This document shows, piece after piece, positions 45,094 to 54,139 of a stretch of DNA of 64,000 nucleotides. Each line of letters opens with the position of its first letter. Position 1 is the first letter of the stretch. Both the position numbers and the translations under genes were made by a program. The notes under the pieces are model-generated. The model had not been told where the DNA came from. It did not search any database and saw only the letters and a program-made list of their open reading frames with translations. The DNA comes from JABFSA01 sp963827515 (GTDB lineage: Bacteria; Acidobacteriota; Vicinamibacteria; Vicinamibacterales; UBA2999): assembly GCA_963827515.1 (NCBI GenBank), contig CAWHBF010000004.1:193327-257326 (forward strand), read 5' to 3'.

Positions 45094-47353
45094 ATGATGC
45101 ATGTCCGACCATCGTCCTGGACGGTTCCTTCTGGCGTTGCTCGTGGTCGCGGGTGCGGCCGCATTCGCGCTGGGCAGCGGCGTGCTGACGGGTCCGGCCG
45201 GTGAGGCGCGCCTTATCGCATTCGAGCCGCTCCCGGCGTTCGCCGACGAAACGTGCGAGTGGGAAGTCGCGAGCCCGCAGCCTTCAGTCGTGTCTACGCG
45301 GCGGCCGCGGCGAGCGCTGCACAGATGCCCGCCGGCCAACGCGCGAATGGCGGTGACCTCCCGTCCGCCGCTGCGACCTTCATCCAGGACCCCTATCCGA
45401 GCTTCAGCTCCATCGCCGTGGACCCGGTTCGAAACGAGGTGGTGGTCACCGACGAGAACCGGTTCCAGATCATGGTGTACGACCGGCTCGCCGTCACGCC
45501 GGCGTCAGCCGAGGCAGACCACGCCGAAGCGGGTCATCAGCGGACTGAACACGCATACGCAGTACGCGAGCGACGTCTACATCGATCAGCCGACCGGCGA
45601 GATCTACATCATCAACAACGACACCGTGCACAACACGACGGTCTACGGCCGGCAGGCGAAAGGCGATTCGCCGCCCGACCGTGAGTTCATCGTGATGCAG
45701 GGCAATTTCGGCGCCGCCGTGGACGAAACGCGTCAGGAGATGTACATCACCGAGCAGCGCGAAAGCGCCATCACGGTGTGGAAGAAGTCGTCCGGCGATG
45801 AAGGACACGGCCTCCGCCTGATCCAGGGTGATCAGACCAAGCTGGCGGATCCGCACGGCATCGCGTTCGACCCGACGAATCGTCTGCTCTTTGTCGCCAA
45901 CTACGGCACCTCGCACGTGGTCAGAAAGGTCCGGATGGCGCCAAGGTCCAGATTCTCGAACTGGCCCGGCAGCCCCGGGCGGCACCGAGATCGTGCCGGG
46001 CTCGGGCAAGTTCGAGCCGCCCCTCCATCACCGTCTACTCGGCGGACATCGTCGGCAACATGCCGCCGGTGCGCATCATCCAGGGCCCCAAGACGAAGCT
46101 CGATCACCCCACAGGCGTCGCCCTTGACGCCAGTCGCCAGCGAACTGTATGTGGCGGACGAGATCACCAACACCGATCTCCGATCTTCAGCGCGGATGCG
46201 CAGGGCGACGTCGCGCCGATCCGCGAGCTCAAGGGTCCGAAGACGCTGATGAAGATCCCCAGCGACGTGTTCCTGGATGTCACGAACAAGGAGATGTGGG
46301 TCGCGAGCTTCGGCAACCACCTGGCACTGGCCTACCCGCTTGGCGCGTCAGGGGACATGGCGCCGACACGGATCATTCGCGGCTCCCCGCTCAACACCCC
46401 GGGGGCGATGATCAGCAATCCGTTTGCGCTCACCTACGACACGAAGCGCGAAGAGATCCTGGTGACCAGCTGCGTGGGGCATCCGCGCATCGGCGCGTTC
46501 GCGCGGACGGCTGACAAGAATGCGCTGCCGGTGCGTGCGATCGAAGGCGCGAACACGAAGACCAATCGCACGATGCACGCCATCGCATACGACGAACTGC
46601 ACGACGAGATCGTGGTGCCGTCGCGCGCGGGACAGGCCATCATGACGTTCCGCGGAAGCGCGAACGGCAACGAAGCGCCCATCCGCATCATCCAGGGACC
46701 GAAGACCGGGCTCCGGCAGTTCGACAAGCTGTCGGTGGATGCGATCAACGACGAGGTCTTGGTGTTTTTCGGCGGCCAGGTATGGGTGTTCGACCGCACG
46801 GCCAACGGTGACGTGGCGCCGAAGCGGAAACTCAATCCCCCTGGACCTGCGCGCCAGCCATGCGGTCGTGGACCCGATCCACAACCTGCTGGTGGTTGCG
46901 GGTGGCACGCAGATCTGGATCTTCGACCGGACTGGCTCAGGGCCCCGACGCGAAGCCGAAGGCCGTGATCGGTGGTCCGAGGAGCGGCTTGCATCGTCGG
47001 CAACGGTATGACCCTTTATCCACCGACGGGCAAGATCATCGTCAACGTCGCCGGCTCACGAGACGACGAACGCGAGCAGGGTGTGGCCTTCACGCCTGAA
47101 GGGCTGGCCTCTGACAAGTCATACGTCGGCGTGTGGAGCATCGAGGACAACGGCGACGTGCCGCCGCAGTGGACGATTGCCGGCCCGAAAGGCATGCTCC
47201 GCCAGCCGCGTGGCGTCACGCTGGACGCGAAGACACAAGACGCTCATCGTCAGCGACAAGTACCTGAACGGCGTGTTGACCTATTCCTTCCCGGAACTGT
47301 TCGATGCGACGCCGGCGCGAGTCCGCGAAACAGCCCGCGCGAGCGCGCAGTAG
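45094..47353 (+). pseudogene. 12-repeat propeller protein, member 5, frame broken by many single-base insertions
   Basis: Starts MMHVRPSSW at 45094 with AGGAG before it; one extra base near 45119 then leads to FLLALLVVAGAAAFALG. Recognisable pieces follow: GEARLIAFE, TCEWEVASP, LNTHTQYASDVYIDQPTG, IAFDPTNRLLFVANYGTS, LVTSCVGHPRIGAF, IVSDKYLNGVLTYSFPELF and RETARASAQ. Further breaks lie near 45290, 45525, 45975, 46020, 46138, 46176, 46184, 46838, 46940, 46992 and 47236. Corrected length about 748 residues, matching intact members. It is most like the member at 18090, which is also next to a receptor. Confidence 0.8.
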
Positions 47354-47374
47354 CGCGCAGGCTTAGCCTGCGCG
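47354..47374. terminator. Perfect 21-base palindrome directly after the propeller stop
   Basis: CGCGCAGGCT-T-AGCCTGCGCG, a 10-bp perfect stem starting right after the TAG at 47351-47353. It lacks a T-run, so it may terminate weakly or protect the mRNA end. Confidence 0.5.
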
Positions 47375-47385
47375 ACCGTGGTGAC

Positions 47386-47427
47386 AGAGCGGCGGCGCGG
47401 GGACTTCAGCCCCCGCGCCGCCGCTCT
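47386..47427. terminator. Perfect 17-bp stem-loop between convergent genes
   Basis: AGAGCGGCGGCGCGGGG (47386-47402) pairs perfectly with CCCCGCGCCGCCGCTCT (47411-47427) across an 8-base loop. It lies between the rightward propeller gene and the leftward carboxylesterase and is a good candidate bidirectional transcription barrier, though without a T-run. Confidence 0.55.
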
Positions 47428-47440
47428 GGGCCACGTAACG

Positions 47441-47512
47441 CAGTGTCCGGCTTCAGGGTCTCCGGGCATCGTCCGTAGTGTCCGGCTTCAGCCGGACCCG
47501 TGACACAACGCA
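47441..47512. repeat. GTGTCCGGCTTCAG repeats with palindrome
   Basis: GTGTCCGGCTTCAG occurs at about 47443 and 47479; the second copy extends into the perfect palindrome TCCGGCT-TC-AGCCGGA (47481-47496). The rest of the 309-base gap from 47354 to 47662 is GC-rich with small palindromes and shows no gene. Confidence 0.5.
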
Positions 47513-47662
47513 GTCTAGTCGCGGGGCGCGACCCGAGCATCCAGCGGCCGCAAGCGGCCGTCCGCGCCTCGTCCGGCGTGGCGAGCGGCGGCGCGCCGCG
47601 AGACACCCGGCGTCGCGGTGCAGTTCGCACGGCTCGCTGAAGGAGGACACTGCACGCGGACG

Positions 47663-49306
47663 CTATCCGATGACGGTCGTCCAGAGATGACGCTCGGCGC
47701 CTGCGGGATCGTTCACGACCTTCGATGCGTTGTCGAAGATCATCGTCGCCCGGGCCGCACCATAGGCGGGCCAGTTGCCGGTCTTCGGATTGCTCGGGTT
47801 GCCGGTGCGGGCAAAGGCGATCCACGCTGAACTCATCTTCTCCGCCAGCGCCGCAGCCTCGTGCGCACCACCGGTCGGCTCAGGCACCTTCACCGTGTTG
47901 TCGAAGACGAACGTCAGCTCGAGACCGTGGTGCGCCATCATGCCCGGCGCGTTGGCCGGCGGCTGCCACCCGAACTGATACGCGTAGACCGGCGCCCTGC
48001 CGAGGGCATGCCGCCGATCGGCGAGCGTCGTCGTATCGAATCCATACGCGCGATGCGTCGCCATCAGGACGTAGCGCTCCGTCGGAGACGTCCCCGGGTA
48101 GATCTCACCGTACGCCTTGACCACACGCTCCGCGGCGCTGCCCGCCAGGATCTGCGCCCGCTGCAGGAGGTCCGCTTCCGTCAGCGCACGTGAGGCGATC
48201 GCCTTGTCAGGCCTGAGCTGCGCAGCCGACTCCTGTTTGTTCCTGCCCACCATCAGCGGCACGTCCGCATGCGCAGCCGAGGCAAAGGGATCGAAGGGAT
48301 GGCCCGGCAGGATCGAGCCGTCGATGACCGGCCCGAATCCCTGCTGGTAGTACACGCCCCGGCGTCGAGGCATCAGGTCCTGCCGCTGTTCGATGGCGTT
48401 GAAGGCCGCAATCAGTCGCTCCATGGGGACCGCCCGCACATCGCCAGCCTGTGACGGCTTCAGCCCCAGCTCCCGCAGGAACTCAACGGTGTACTCGGTC
48501 GCCAGGTCGCGCGGCATCGCCCGCAGCTGCGAACCACTCTGAATGACGGCCTTGTGGAACAGACCCTTCGCTCCAGGCATGGCGAGCAGATTCGAGATCT
48601 TGCGGCCGCCGCCCGACTGCCCGAAGATCGTCACGTTGTTTGGATCGCCGCCGAACTGCGCGATGTTCTCCTTCACCCAGCCCAAGGCGGCCATGACGTC
48701 GAGCTGTCCGACGTTGCCTGACGCCGCGTAATCCTTGCCTGCGAGGTCGGCGAGGTGCAGGTACCCAAACACGTTGAGCCGGTGATTGATCGTGACGACG
48801 ACGACATCCCCGCGCGTGGCGAGGTTGACGCCGTCGTATACCGAGCTCGATCCGGACCCGCTGGTGAAACCGCCACCGTGGATCCAGAACAGCACGGGAC
48901 GCTTCGCACCGTCGTTCAGCCCGCGCGTCCAGACGTTGAGCACCAGACAGTCTTCGCTCGGGGTCATTGCGCGGCGGGAGACGTTGGCTTCATCGGCCGA
49001 CCCGGCTGTCACCTGTGGCGCCATCGGCCCGTACTCGAACATGTCGCGCACGCCCGTCCAGGGAGCGGGCTTCGACGCCGGCAGGAACCGCATCGTTCCC
49101 CCGGTGGCACCGCCATACGGGATGCCCTTGAACACGTGAACGCCGTTGTCGACCATGCCGCGCACCCTGCCTGCCGCGGTGTCGACGATCCGGGGCGAAG
49201 GCTCCGCGGCGGCACGAGCGAGCGCCAAGGGAGCGGGGATGAGCGAGTACGCCGCGGCACTGCCGGCAATCGTAGAGAGGTTCCCTATGAAGGTGCGGCG
49301 ATCCAT
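47663..49306 (-). CDS. Secreted type-B carboxylesterase
   Basis: 547 residues with a Tat-like N-terminus (MDRRTFIGNLSTIAGSAAAY). An alpha/beta-hydrolase of the carboxylesterase/lipase type B group: VFKGIPYG, EDCLVLNVWTRG, the oxyanion loop WIHGGGF near residue 145 and the nucleophile elbow FGQSGGG near 230 are all visible, with HHGLELTFVF near 460 supplying the catalytic histidine. It cleaves esters, in the periplasm or outside. It is the last gene of the same-strand cluster that begins near 62.3 kb. ATG at 49306 with AGGAGG. Confidence 0.9.
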   Translation of the reverse strand: MDRRTFIGNLSTIAGSAAAYSLIPAPLALARAAAEPSPRIVDTAAGRVRGMVDNGVHVFKGIPYGGATGGTMRFLPASKPAPWTGVRDMFEYGPMAPQVTAGSADEANVSRRAMTPSEDCLVLNVWTRGLNDGAKRPVLFWIHGGGFTSGSGSSSVYDGVNLATRGDVVVVTINHRLNVFGYLHLADLAGKDYAASGNVGQLDVMAALGWVKENIAQFGGDPNNVTIFGQSGGGRKISNLLAMPGAKGLFHKAVIQSGSQLRAMPRDLATEYTVEFLRELGLKPSQAGDVRAVPMERLIAAFNAIEQRQDLMPRRRGVYYQQGFGPVIDGSILPGHPFDPFASAAHADVPLMVGRNKQESAAQLRPDKAIASRALTEADLLQRAQILAGSAAERVVKAYGEIYPGTSPTERYVLMATHRAYGFDTTTLADRRHALGRAPVYAYQFGWQPPANAPGMMAHHGLELTFVFDNTVKVPEPTGGAHEAAALAEKMSSAWIAFARTGNPSNPKTGNWPAYGAARATMIFDNASKVVNDPAGAERHLWTTVIG

Positions 49307-49333
49307 CGAGGCCTCCTGTTGAAATGAACAGTC

Positions 49334-49591
49334 CTATGATCCGGCGCGTTTCGCCCCGATTCGTGCCCTCAAGTCCTTCTCGCGCGGCAGGCCCACGAAC
49401 TCGACGGTCCCGTCAATCACGATGAAGGGCGTCGTGAACACACCGTAAGCCACCACCCGTTCCGGCGCATCGAGGATATGCACTTCGCGAACTTCCACAC
49501 CGGGATAATCCGGAGCGACCTGTCCGACCAGGCGTTGCGCCTTGCCGCAACTCGGACACCCCTCCGGCGCCACGAATATTTCGATCAGCAC
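49334..49591 (-). CDS. Small thioredoxin-fold protein
   Basis: About 85 residues from a GTG at 49591; a longer frame starts at 49681 but its extra residues look non-coding. IEIFVAPEGCPSCGKAQRLV shows a CxxC redox motif (CPSC), followed by TTPFIVIDGTVEFVG with the cis-proline expected in the thioredoxin fold. It probably passes electrons with the CcdA-like protein upstream. Glutaredoxin-like redox protein is an alternative. Confidence 0.75.
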   Translation of the reverse strand: MLIEIFVAPEGCPSCGKAQRLVGQVAPDYPGVEVREVHILDAPERVVAYGVFTTPFIVIDGTVEFVGLPREKDLRARIGAKRAGS

Positions 49592-49739
49592 CAGATCCTC
49601 GAGACGCTCCTGATGTCGGCCGGCGGGAGACCCAGAGGCACCGACAGAACCACGAAGGTCGCCACGAGCCTCGAAATCCATGAATGGGTTTCGTGGACTT
49701 CCACTTCGTGAGCTTCGTGGTTAGCGTGTGTGCCCTGTC

Positions 49740-50672
49740 TCATGGCAGGTTCACGAGCATCCAGTACATGGCGCGGACGCCGATCAGGGTACTGGCGGCC
49801 GTCACGGCCAGCCAGGCTGCGGCCCTGGGGACGGCCGACCGGATCTTGATGTGATACGCGAGCGCCGGCGCCATCATCAGGGTCAGCGCCATCAACAGGT
49901 CGTGCGAGACACCGCTATACCCGTAGAGCGTGAAGGTGCCGATCGCCACGAGCCCCCAGCCGAGCGCCAGGTCGAACCGCCGCTTGTGCCGAACCGCGAG
50001 CTGCAGTGCGTCGACACCGCCTCGCGCGAGCATCACGATCGCGACGAGCGGCGTGGCCCGGCCCAAGCCGTACGCGGCCGCGAGCACCGCCCCGTCCGCG
50101 ACGCTCCCCTTCGAAGCAATGAACGGCACCAGGCTGAGGAACACCGGATCGGGGCAGCAAAGCCCGGTATTGCCAAGCAGCAAGCCCATCCCGAACGCAC
50201 TCACGAACTCGGACCGGCCACGCAATCCAGAAGGCATCCAACTCGTGCCGGTTGGTACTGGGATGGTGACGAGCCCGAGCATCGACAGCCCGAACAGGTA
50301 CGCAACGCCGCCTCCGGTCAGCGACAGGTAACGTGCGATCTCACGCAGGCCGAACACTTCACCAACGATGGCAATTGCGACGCCCCACAGTGTCTGGGTC
50401 ACGGTCAATCCAGCACCAAACAGGAGCGCAAGCATGACGCCTCGAGCGGGATGTCCCCGCTTGCAGAGGGGAACGATCGCAAGCACGACTGGAAACCGGC
50501 AGGGGGTCAGCAGCATCGCCATCCCACCGGCGTAGGCCAGCAGGAGCGGTGCGCTTTCGTAGCGCTGCATCGAGAAGGTCAGGATGGTGACGATGGAGGC
50601 CGCGAGCAACGCTGTCCCGGCAATGACGGTGACCGGGGTCATCCGCTCGCCGGTTGCGGCCGCAACGGTCAT
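49740..50672 (-). CDS. CcdA/DsbD-type thiol-disulfide electron transporter
   Basis: 310 residues with about eight membrane segments. The two cysteine sites of the family are visible: LLTPCRFPVVLAIVPLC near residue 55 and LGNTGLCCPDPVFLSLVPF near 175. Such proteins carry reducing power from cytoplasmic thioredoxin to periplasmic partners. The first is TPCRFP rather than the common TPCxLP. Its gene neighbours are a metal-binding protein upstream and a thioredoxin downstream, so it likely keeps their cysteines reduced. ATG at 50672 with AGGTGA. Confidence 0.85.
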   Translation of the reverse strand: MTVAAATGERMTPVTVIAGTALLAASIVTILTFSMQRYESAPLLLAYAGGMAMLLTPCRFPVVLAIVPLCKRGHPARGVMLALLFGAGLTVTQTLWGVAIAIVGEVFGLREIARYLSLTGGGVAYLFGLSMLGLVTIPVPTGTSWMPSGLRGRSEFVSAFGMGLLLGNTGLCCPDPVFLSLVPFIASKGSVADGAVLAAAYGLGRATPLVAIVMLARGGVDALQLAVRHKRRFDLALGWGLVAIGTFTLYGYSGVSHDLLMALTLMMAPALAYHIKIRSAVPRAAAWLAVTAASTLIGVRAMYWMLVNLP

Positions 50673-50710
50673 GACATCACCTGTTCGAAAGCTGGCCGAT
50701 TCGACGTGGC

Positions 50711-51202
50711 CTAACGAAGGGCGACGTCTGTGATGTCCAGCTCCAGCGGCGAAGAGGCGGGTGAAGACACCCTGGCATGGACACGTACTACCCTGCCGAC
50801 GTGGGATTCGAGCTTCGCGGAGGAGTTTCGCGCCACCAACACAGGCGAACCGGAACCCGGTTGCAGGCTGTACCGGCCGCCCTGCCTCTGCACGGCTCCG
50901 CTGAGCTGAAGGTCGAAACGGCGCGCTTCCTGACCCGCGTTCCTGACCGAGTCACGGAACTTCTCGATGTCAAAGCCCGCACCGGTCTTCATCTTCACGA
51001 CCGCCGACTCGTCCTGGAGGCTCACCTGCACACTGGCCACGCTGTCGAGCGTTCTAAGGGAGCGTTCGAGGCCTACCGCGCAGAGGTTGCAGGTCAGGCC
51101 GTCCACCGAAATCCTGACCTCCTCGACCTGTGCAAACGAGGGGCTGGGCCACAGGATGCACAGGGACGAGACGAGCAGTATGGCCGCAAGCGGGTGACGC
51201 AC
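50711..51202 (-). CDS. Exported heavy-metal-associated (HMA) domain protein
   Basis: 163 residues from GTG 51202 with AGGAGG. A signal peptide (to PSFAQ) is followed by a ferredoxin-like HMA domain with ISVDGLTCNLCAVGLERSL, where the CxxC binds Cu, Hg or similar metals. Residues 100-163 form an extra beta-rich domain. In MerP or copper chaperones the domain is alone, so the tail is unusual. It sits 38 bases upstream of the CcdA gene. Metal identity unknown. Confidence 0.8.
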   Translation of the reverse strand: MRHPLAAILLVSSLCILWPSPSFAQVEEVRISVDGLTCNLCAVGLERSLRTLDSVASVQVSLQDESAVVKMKTGAGFDIEKFRDSVRNAGQEARRFDLQLSGAVQRQGGRYSLQPGSGSPVLVARNSSAKLESHVGRVVRVHARVSSPASSPLELDITDVALR

Positions 51203-51240
51203 AGGACCTCCTACGTGAACGCACACAGTATACGACGCAC

Positions 51241-52236
51241 TCACGCCGCCTGTTTGCGCGCCAACTGCACCCTCGTGCAGGCGGCCATGGTCGAAAGAAA
51301 CCGTTGATAGGACGCCTCGCCAATCACGAGCGGGTGCGCGCCCCCAGGCTTCCGCGTCCGGATCAACGCGAGCTTGTCGAAGAGGCCGTCCATGATCGGG
51401 TGATTGAGCAGTTCCACCTCAACCTTGTGCTGCTTGGTGACCGCGGCGAAGTGCTCGATCGAGGTGATGTACTGCTCGAACGTCGCTGCTGGAAAGCGCC
51501 TCTGGGGGTTCAGGATGCTGCCGCCAAAGAGCCCCGCCATGTAGGTCCTGCCACCATCCTTGACCGGGAACACGAAGCCAAGCGAACCAGGCGTATGCCC
51601 GGGAATGGCCACTGGGATGACGCTGGTGTCGCCGAGCGTGACCGGCTGGCCCTCGGTCATGACGATCTCGCGCTTGGGCGGGGCGTCTTGGCCGGTAACG
51701 GGCGGCGCGCCGGGCTTTGGCTCCAGGCCGTCCCACGCAGCTTTCGACATCGCGATCTTCGTGCCCAGCCGCTCCTGCAGGAGCCGTGCACCGCCGAAAT
51801 GATCGGCATGCTCGTGCGCAATCAGGGCGATCTTGATCCGGGCGGGATCCAGGCCGAGCTTCTTGAGGCCGGCCAGCAGCGTGTCATCGAACCGCTCCGG
51901 GTACCCCGAATCAATCAGAATGATGCCGTCCGACGTCGTGATCGCCCATGTCGTGACCGCCTTCTGTCCGACAAAGTAGAGATTGTCGAACACCTTCATC
52001 GGCTCGGCGCGCTGCCCCTCGATATCGCCCTCGGTGGCTGACGGGAGGATCTTCATCGCTGCGATCTCCTCCTCGGTGCTGCAGAAGAAGTTCGCCGCGA
52101 CTGCCCACTCAGGGCCGGCGCTCTTCGTGATGGCGGCGATCTGCGACCTCGTCTGCGGCGAGTCCTGGGCGGCCGCGCCAGAGAGGACCGCCAGCGACAG
52201 AACAGCGATTGAGAAGACCTGAGCACTGCCCTTCAT
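51241..52236 (-). CDS. Secreted metallo-beta-lactamase-fold hydrolase (B3-like), 2
   Basis: 331 residues with signal peptide (to GAAAQ). Zinc motif IAHEHADHFGG near residue 140, PGHTPGSLGF near 220 and LLNHPIMDG near 285, as in subclass B3. The N-terminal part contains NFFCSTEEEIAAMK, not seen in the other three enzymes here. It starts 19 bases after the MetE-like gene and has GGAGGAAGG upstream. Substrate unknown; more likely a general ester, lactone or phosphate hydrolase than a drug lactamase. Confidence 0.8.
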   Translation of the reverse strand: MKGSAQVFSIAVLSLAVLSGAAAQDSPQTRSQIAAITKSAGPEWAVAANFFCSTEEEIAAMKILPSATEGDIEGQRAEPMKVFDNLYFVGQKAVTTWAITTSDGIILIDSGYPERFDDTLLAGLKKLGLDPARIKIALIAHEHADHFGGARLLQERLGTKIAMSKAAWDGLEPKPGAPPVTGQDAPPKREIVMTEGQPVTLGDTSVIPVAIPGHTPGSLGFVFPVKDGGRTYMAGLFGGSILNPQRRFPAATFEQYITSIEHFAAVTKQHKVEVELLNHPIMDGLFDKLALIRTRKPGGAHPLVIGEASYQRFLSTMAACTRVQLARKQAA

Positions 52237-52255
52237 GAGCCTTCCTCCGTGTGAA

Positions 52256-53284
52256 TCACACCGCCCCGAGTTCCTGGCGCATCAGACGGGCTCCAGCGAC
52301 CATGGCCCGCATCTTGCCGTCCGCGACGTCGCGCGGCAGGTACTTCATTCCGCAATCAGTAGCCACGATAATCCGCTCCGGAACCACATACGGGAGCGCG
52401 CGACGTATTCGTCCGGCCACCGTCTCGGCGCTCTCCACCTTCATGTCAGACAGGTCGATGACGCCGAGGAGGATCTCCTTGTCCTTCAGCGGCGTCAGCG
52501 CCGAGCAATCCAGATTCGACTGTGCGGTCTCGATCGAGACCTGTCCGCAGCTGCAGCCGGCCAACTCGGGAAGAAACGAATAGCCGGAGGGCCGCTCGTG
52601 AATAATGGCGGCGTACCCGAAGCAGATGTGAACGCAGGTCTTCCCCTTCACCCCCTCGAGGGCCCGATTGAGCGCGTTCAGTCCATACTGGCGCGCCTTC
52701 TCCGGCCGGGCCTGCATATAGGGTTCGTCGATCTGCACGACGTCCGCACCGGCCGCGAACAGGTCCTTGATCTCTTCGTTCACCGCCGCGGCATAGCCGA
52801 GTGACGCGTCCTCGTCGGTCGCGTAGAACTCGTTCTGCGCCTGCTGCGACATCGTGAAAGGACCGGGCACGGTGATCTTGATCAACTTCTTCGTGTGCGT
52901 CCGGAGGAACTTCACGTCCTCGACCTCGACGGCGTGCCGCCGCCGAATCGTGCCAACGACGCGCGGTACCGGGTTGGGATGCCCCGAGCGGTCAAGCGCG
53001 GAACCCGGGTTGTCGATATCCACACCCTCGAGCGCCGTGGCAAATCGATTGGAGTAGCTCTCCCGGCGAATTTCGCCGTCGGTGATGATGTCCAGCCCTG
53101 CATCCTCCTGTGCCTTGATCGCGAGAAGGGTTGCATCGTTCTGCGCGTCGGCCAGGAACTCCGCGGGGATACGCCACAGCTCCCTGGCCCGCACTCGAGG
53201 GGGAAAACGCTTGGCGAGCTTGGCGCGGTCAATCAGCCACTCGGGCTGTGGGTAGCTTCCGACAAGTGTCGTGGGAAATAGCAT
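52256..53284 (-). CDS. MetE C-terminal-like cobalamin-independent methyltransferase
   Basis: 342 residues without signal peptide, so cytoplasmic. The fold is the UROD/MetE barrel: TLVGSYPQPEWL, ITDGEIRRESYSNRF, VPGPFTMSQQAQ, VVQIDEPYMQARPEK, VHICFGYAAI and VATDCGMKYLPRDV, the last two carrying zinc-ligand candidates (His, Cys, Cys). It lacks the N-terminal half of full MetE. Similar stand-alone proteins include methionine synthase and alkyl-transfer enzymes, so its substrate is uncertain. It is the only cytoplasmic enzyme embedded in this envelope-gene run. Confidence 0.82.
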   Translation of the reverse strand: MLFPTTLVGSYPQPEWLIDRAKLAKRFPPRVRARELWRIPAEFLADAQNDATLLAIKAQEDAGLDIITDGEIRRESYSNRFATALEGVDIDNPGSALDRSGHPNPVPRVVGTIRRRHAVEVEDVKFLRTHTKKLIKITVPGPFTMSQQAQNEFYATDEDASLGYAAAVNEEIKDLFAAGADVVQIDEPYMQARPEKARQYGLNALNRALEGVKGKTCVHICFGYAAIIHERPSGYSFLPELAGCSCGQVSIETAQSNLDCSALTPLKDKEILLGVIDLSDMKVESAETVAGRIRRALPYVVPERIIVATDCGMKYLPRDVADGKMRAMVAGARLMRQELGAV

Positions 53285-53305
53285 TCTGGACCTGTCACAC
53301 CTTAT

Positions 53306-54106
53306 CTACGGACGCGCAGCGCCGCCGGCGGGCTCCCGCATTTTCTGCCTGAAGATCTCCTCGTCCGACGGTACACAAAAGTACTCGCCAATCTCCGCCG
53401 CCGGATTGAGCCGCAGCGTCGTTTTGGTCACCCACGGCTGCGTGTAGGTGTCCGGATCCGTGAGCGTAATCACAGCCTCCATCGTGTCGGCGGTTGCGCG
53501 ACGGTAGCGCTCCACCAGCCGCATGGCGCCGCTGTGAGGATGCCCATCCTGGTCGAGCCAGCTTCGCTCGTCGTACCCGAGTGACTCGACGACGAACGTG
53601 TCGCCCTCCCAGCGGCCGATGGCATAGCCGTACCAACGCGGCTCATCGACCTGGGCCGGCAAGGCGCGGCCGTCGGTCCAGATCGTTCGCCAGGTGTGAC
53701 CCCACTCGAAGAACTGGAACATCCTGCCCGGCGTCTCGATGAATTCCATTCCGTAGTTGTACGTGAACGAACGCGGATAGCCGACGGGGTCGCAGATCAT
53801 CATTGGATCGTTGCCGAGGGGCACGCCTCGCGGTCCGAGGCCAGGCTTCGCGGCGTCGTACTTCGCCTTGCCCCCCGGTGTCATGGGAGGCACCGCACGC
53901 TGATCCAGGTTGAAACCGTTGGCGCCCAACCCCCACACACCGGAAAGGTCGCGCGGCTTGAACGGGAGCGTCTTCGCTTTGGCCGCCGCGTCCCGCTCTT
54001 CGGCGGACGTGAGCGAACGGTTGCCGGGACGCCAGGTGGGTGTCTGCGCTGATACAGCCACCGCGGCGGCGAGCGCAACGCCGGCAATGCTCAGGACAAT
54101 TCGCAT
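53306..54106 (-). CDS. Secreted GRWEG-family protein, member 6
   Basis: 266 residues with signal peptide (to AVSAQ). RDLSGVWGLGANGFN, MMICDPVGYPRSFTYNYGMEF, YAIGRWEGDTFVVESLGYDE, DGHPHSGAMRLVERYRR and a cysteine-containing YFCVPSDEE are shared with members 5 and 8. It lies 33 bases after a DUF6152 gene and 21 bases before the MetE-like gene. Function unknown; secreted. Confidence 0.75.
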   Translation of the reverse strand: MRIVLSIAGVALAAAVAVSAQTPTWRPGNRSLTSAEERDAAAKAKTLPFKPRDLSGVWGLGANGFNLDQRAVPPMTPGGKAKYDAAKPGLGPRGVPLGNDPMMICDPVGYPRSFTYNYGMEFIETPGRMFQFFEWGHTWRTIWTDGRALPAQVDEPRWYGYAIGRWEGDTFVVESLGYDERSWLDQDGHPHSGAMRLVERYRRATADTMEAVITLTDPDTYTQPWVTKTTLRLNPAAEIGEYFCVPSDEEIFRQKMREPAGGAARP

Positions 54107-54139
54107 CGAGGCTCCGTCAGGCCCACTTTGGATTGGGCG

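Noticed and set aside
42064..47353. Programmed frameshifting as cause of the many frame breaks
   Set aside because: About 25 breaks in two genes with no common slippery motif cannot be programmed events; insertion errors or decay are simpler.
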